Positions 63,846-64,000 of a stretch of DNA of 64,000 nt are shown here, one piece after another. The notes below the pieces were generated by a model, which saw only the letters and a list, made by a program, of their open reading frames with translations, was not told the DNA's origin and ran no database searches. Position 1 is the stretch's first letter. Every line of letters starts with the position of its first letter. Location: NCBI RefSeq assembly GCF_000276665.1, contig NW_004955425.1, positions 20,779,890-20,843,889 of the forward strand, read 5' to 3'. The translations under genes were made by a program, and so were the position numbers. Source of the stretch: Chinchilla lanigera. Taxonomy: Eukaryota > Chordata > Mammalia > Rodentia > Chinchillidae.

Positions 63846-64000
63846 GTACGCACCCGCGGGGCCACATGTCAGGAAGCTGTCGCTGCACACTTAGGCTGCA
63901 GCCCTTACCTGTGGTGACAAACCTTATTTTAGTTGTGATTAGGTGTCATGTAGGTAATGTTTATTAAAATTATCAGTATCTTTCCAAGGTGTTATAAAAC

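Larger units (their letters stand above)
58343..62436 (+). other. Tet1: TET1 intron 8 (4.1 kb), almost free of SINEs
   Basis: GTAAGT donor, CCTGTAG acceptor. I could place no B1 or ID copy between 58343 and 62436. It contains an L1 fragment (58580-58775), a small hAT-type element (59759-59840) and AT-rich unique DNA. The stretch 61490-61570 is locally GC-rich. No exon recognised. Confidence 0.85.
62527..63707 (+). other. Tet1: TET1 intron 9 (1.2 kb)
   Basis: GTATGT donor, CTTGTAG acceptor. Two B1 copies, a full reverse ID and older ID/B1 fragments fill most of it. Confidence 0.9.

Noticed and set aside
2794..63220. tRNA-like sequences with A and B boxes
   Set aside because: These are ID SINEs: A-tailed, flanked by duplications, and without a full tRNA fold.
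1..64000. CRISPR array, operon, phage or bacterial system
   Set aside because: Intron structure, SINEs and splice sites show a vertebrate nuclear genome; the spaced repeats are dispersed SINEs, not arrays.

Overview
This window is mammalian nuclear DNA. It holds the middle part of one gene, Tet1 (TET1), on the + strand. The gene encodes a 5-methylcytosine dioxygenase (Fe(II)/2-oxoglutarate dependent). Eight consecutive coding exons can be joined in frame with canonical AG/GT splice sites. They are the 54-nt exon just after the CXXC zinc finger (human exon 3), the 2.3-kb exon 4, and exons 5 to 10. Together they give 3126 nt, or 1042 codons, with no frameshift or stop. The window starts inside intron 2 and ends inside intron 10. 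The promoter, the N-terminus with the CXXC finger, and the end of the catalytic domain all lie outside it.

The host is a rodent but not a mouse or rat. The introns are full of 7SL-derived B1 SINEs with the rodent-type internal duplication, tRNA-derived ID SINEs with a GGTACC-ending body, and B1-dID dimers. This mix points to a non-murid rodent; a beaver-like (castorid) genome is my best guess, not a firm call. Over 120 SINE copies or fragments are visible. Older layers are L1 3'-end fragments, solo LTRs and one small hAT-type DNA element.

Layout: 1-8792, end of intron 2, with dense SINEs to about 7.0 kb followed by SINE-free DNA. 8793-8846, exon 3. 8847-38662, the 29.8-kb intron 3, whose first 3.8 kb is SINE-free, with CpG-rich patches near 15.6 and 28.6-29.1 kb. 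38663-40958, exon 4. 44845-45544, exons 5 and 6, with a CpG cluster directly after exon 5. 54405-63845, exons 7 to 10, with SINE-free DNA between 58.4 and 62.4 kb. The last exon carries the HxD iron-ligand motif.

I found no second protein-coding gene, tRNA, rRNA, CRISPR array or operon-like system. Most short open reading frames run through SINE copies or antisense to exon 4. The parts most worth a second look are the intronic CpG-rich patches as possible alternative promoters for a CXXC-less TET1, the SINE-free blocks, the youngest ID subfamily with intact target-site duplications, four nearly pure poly(A)/(T) insertions flanked by duplications, and a nested L1/LTR/ID stack at 49.8-51.5 kb. 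SINE edges are read by eye and may be off by 5-20 bases.
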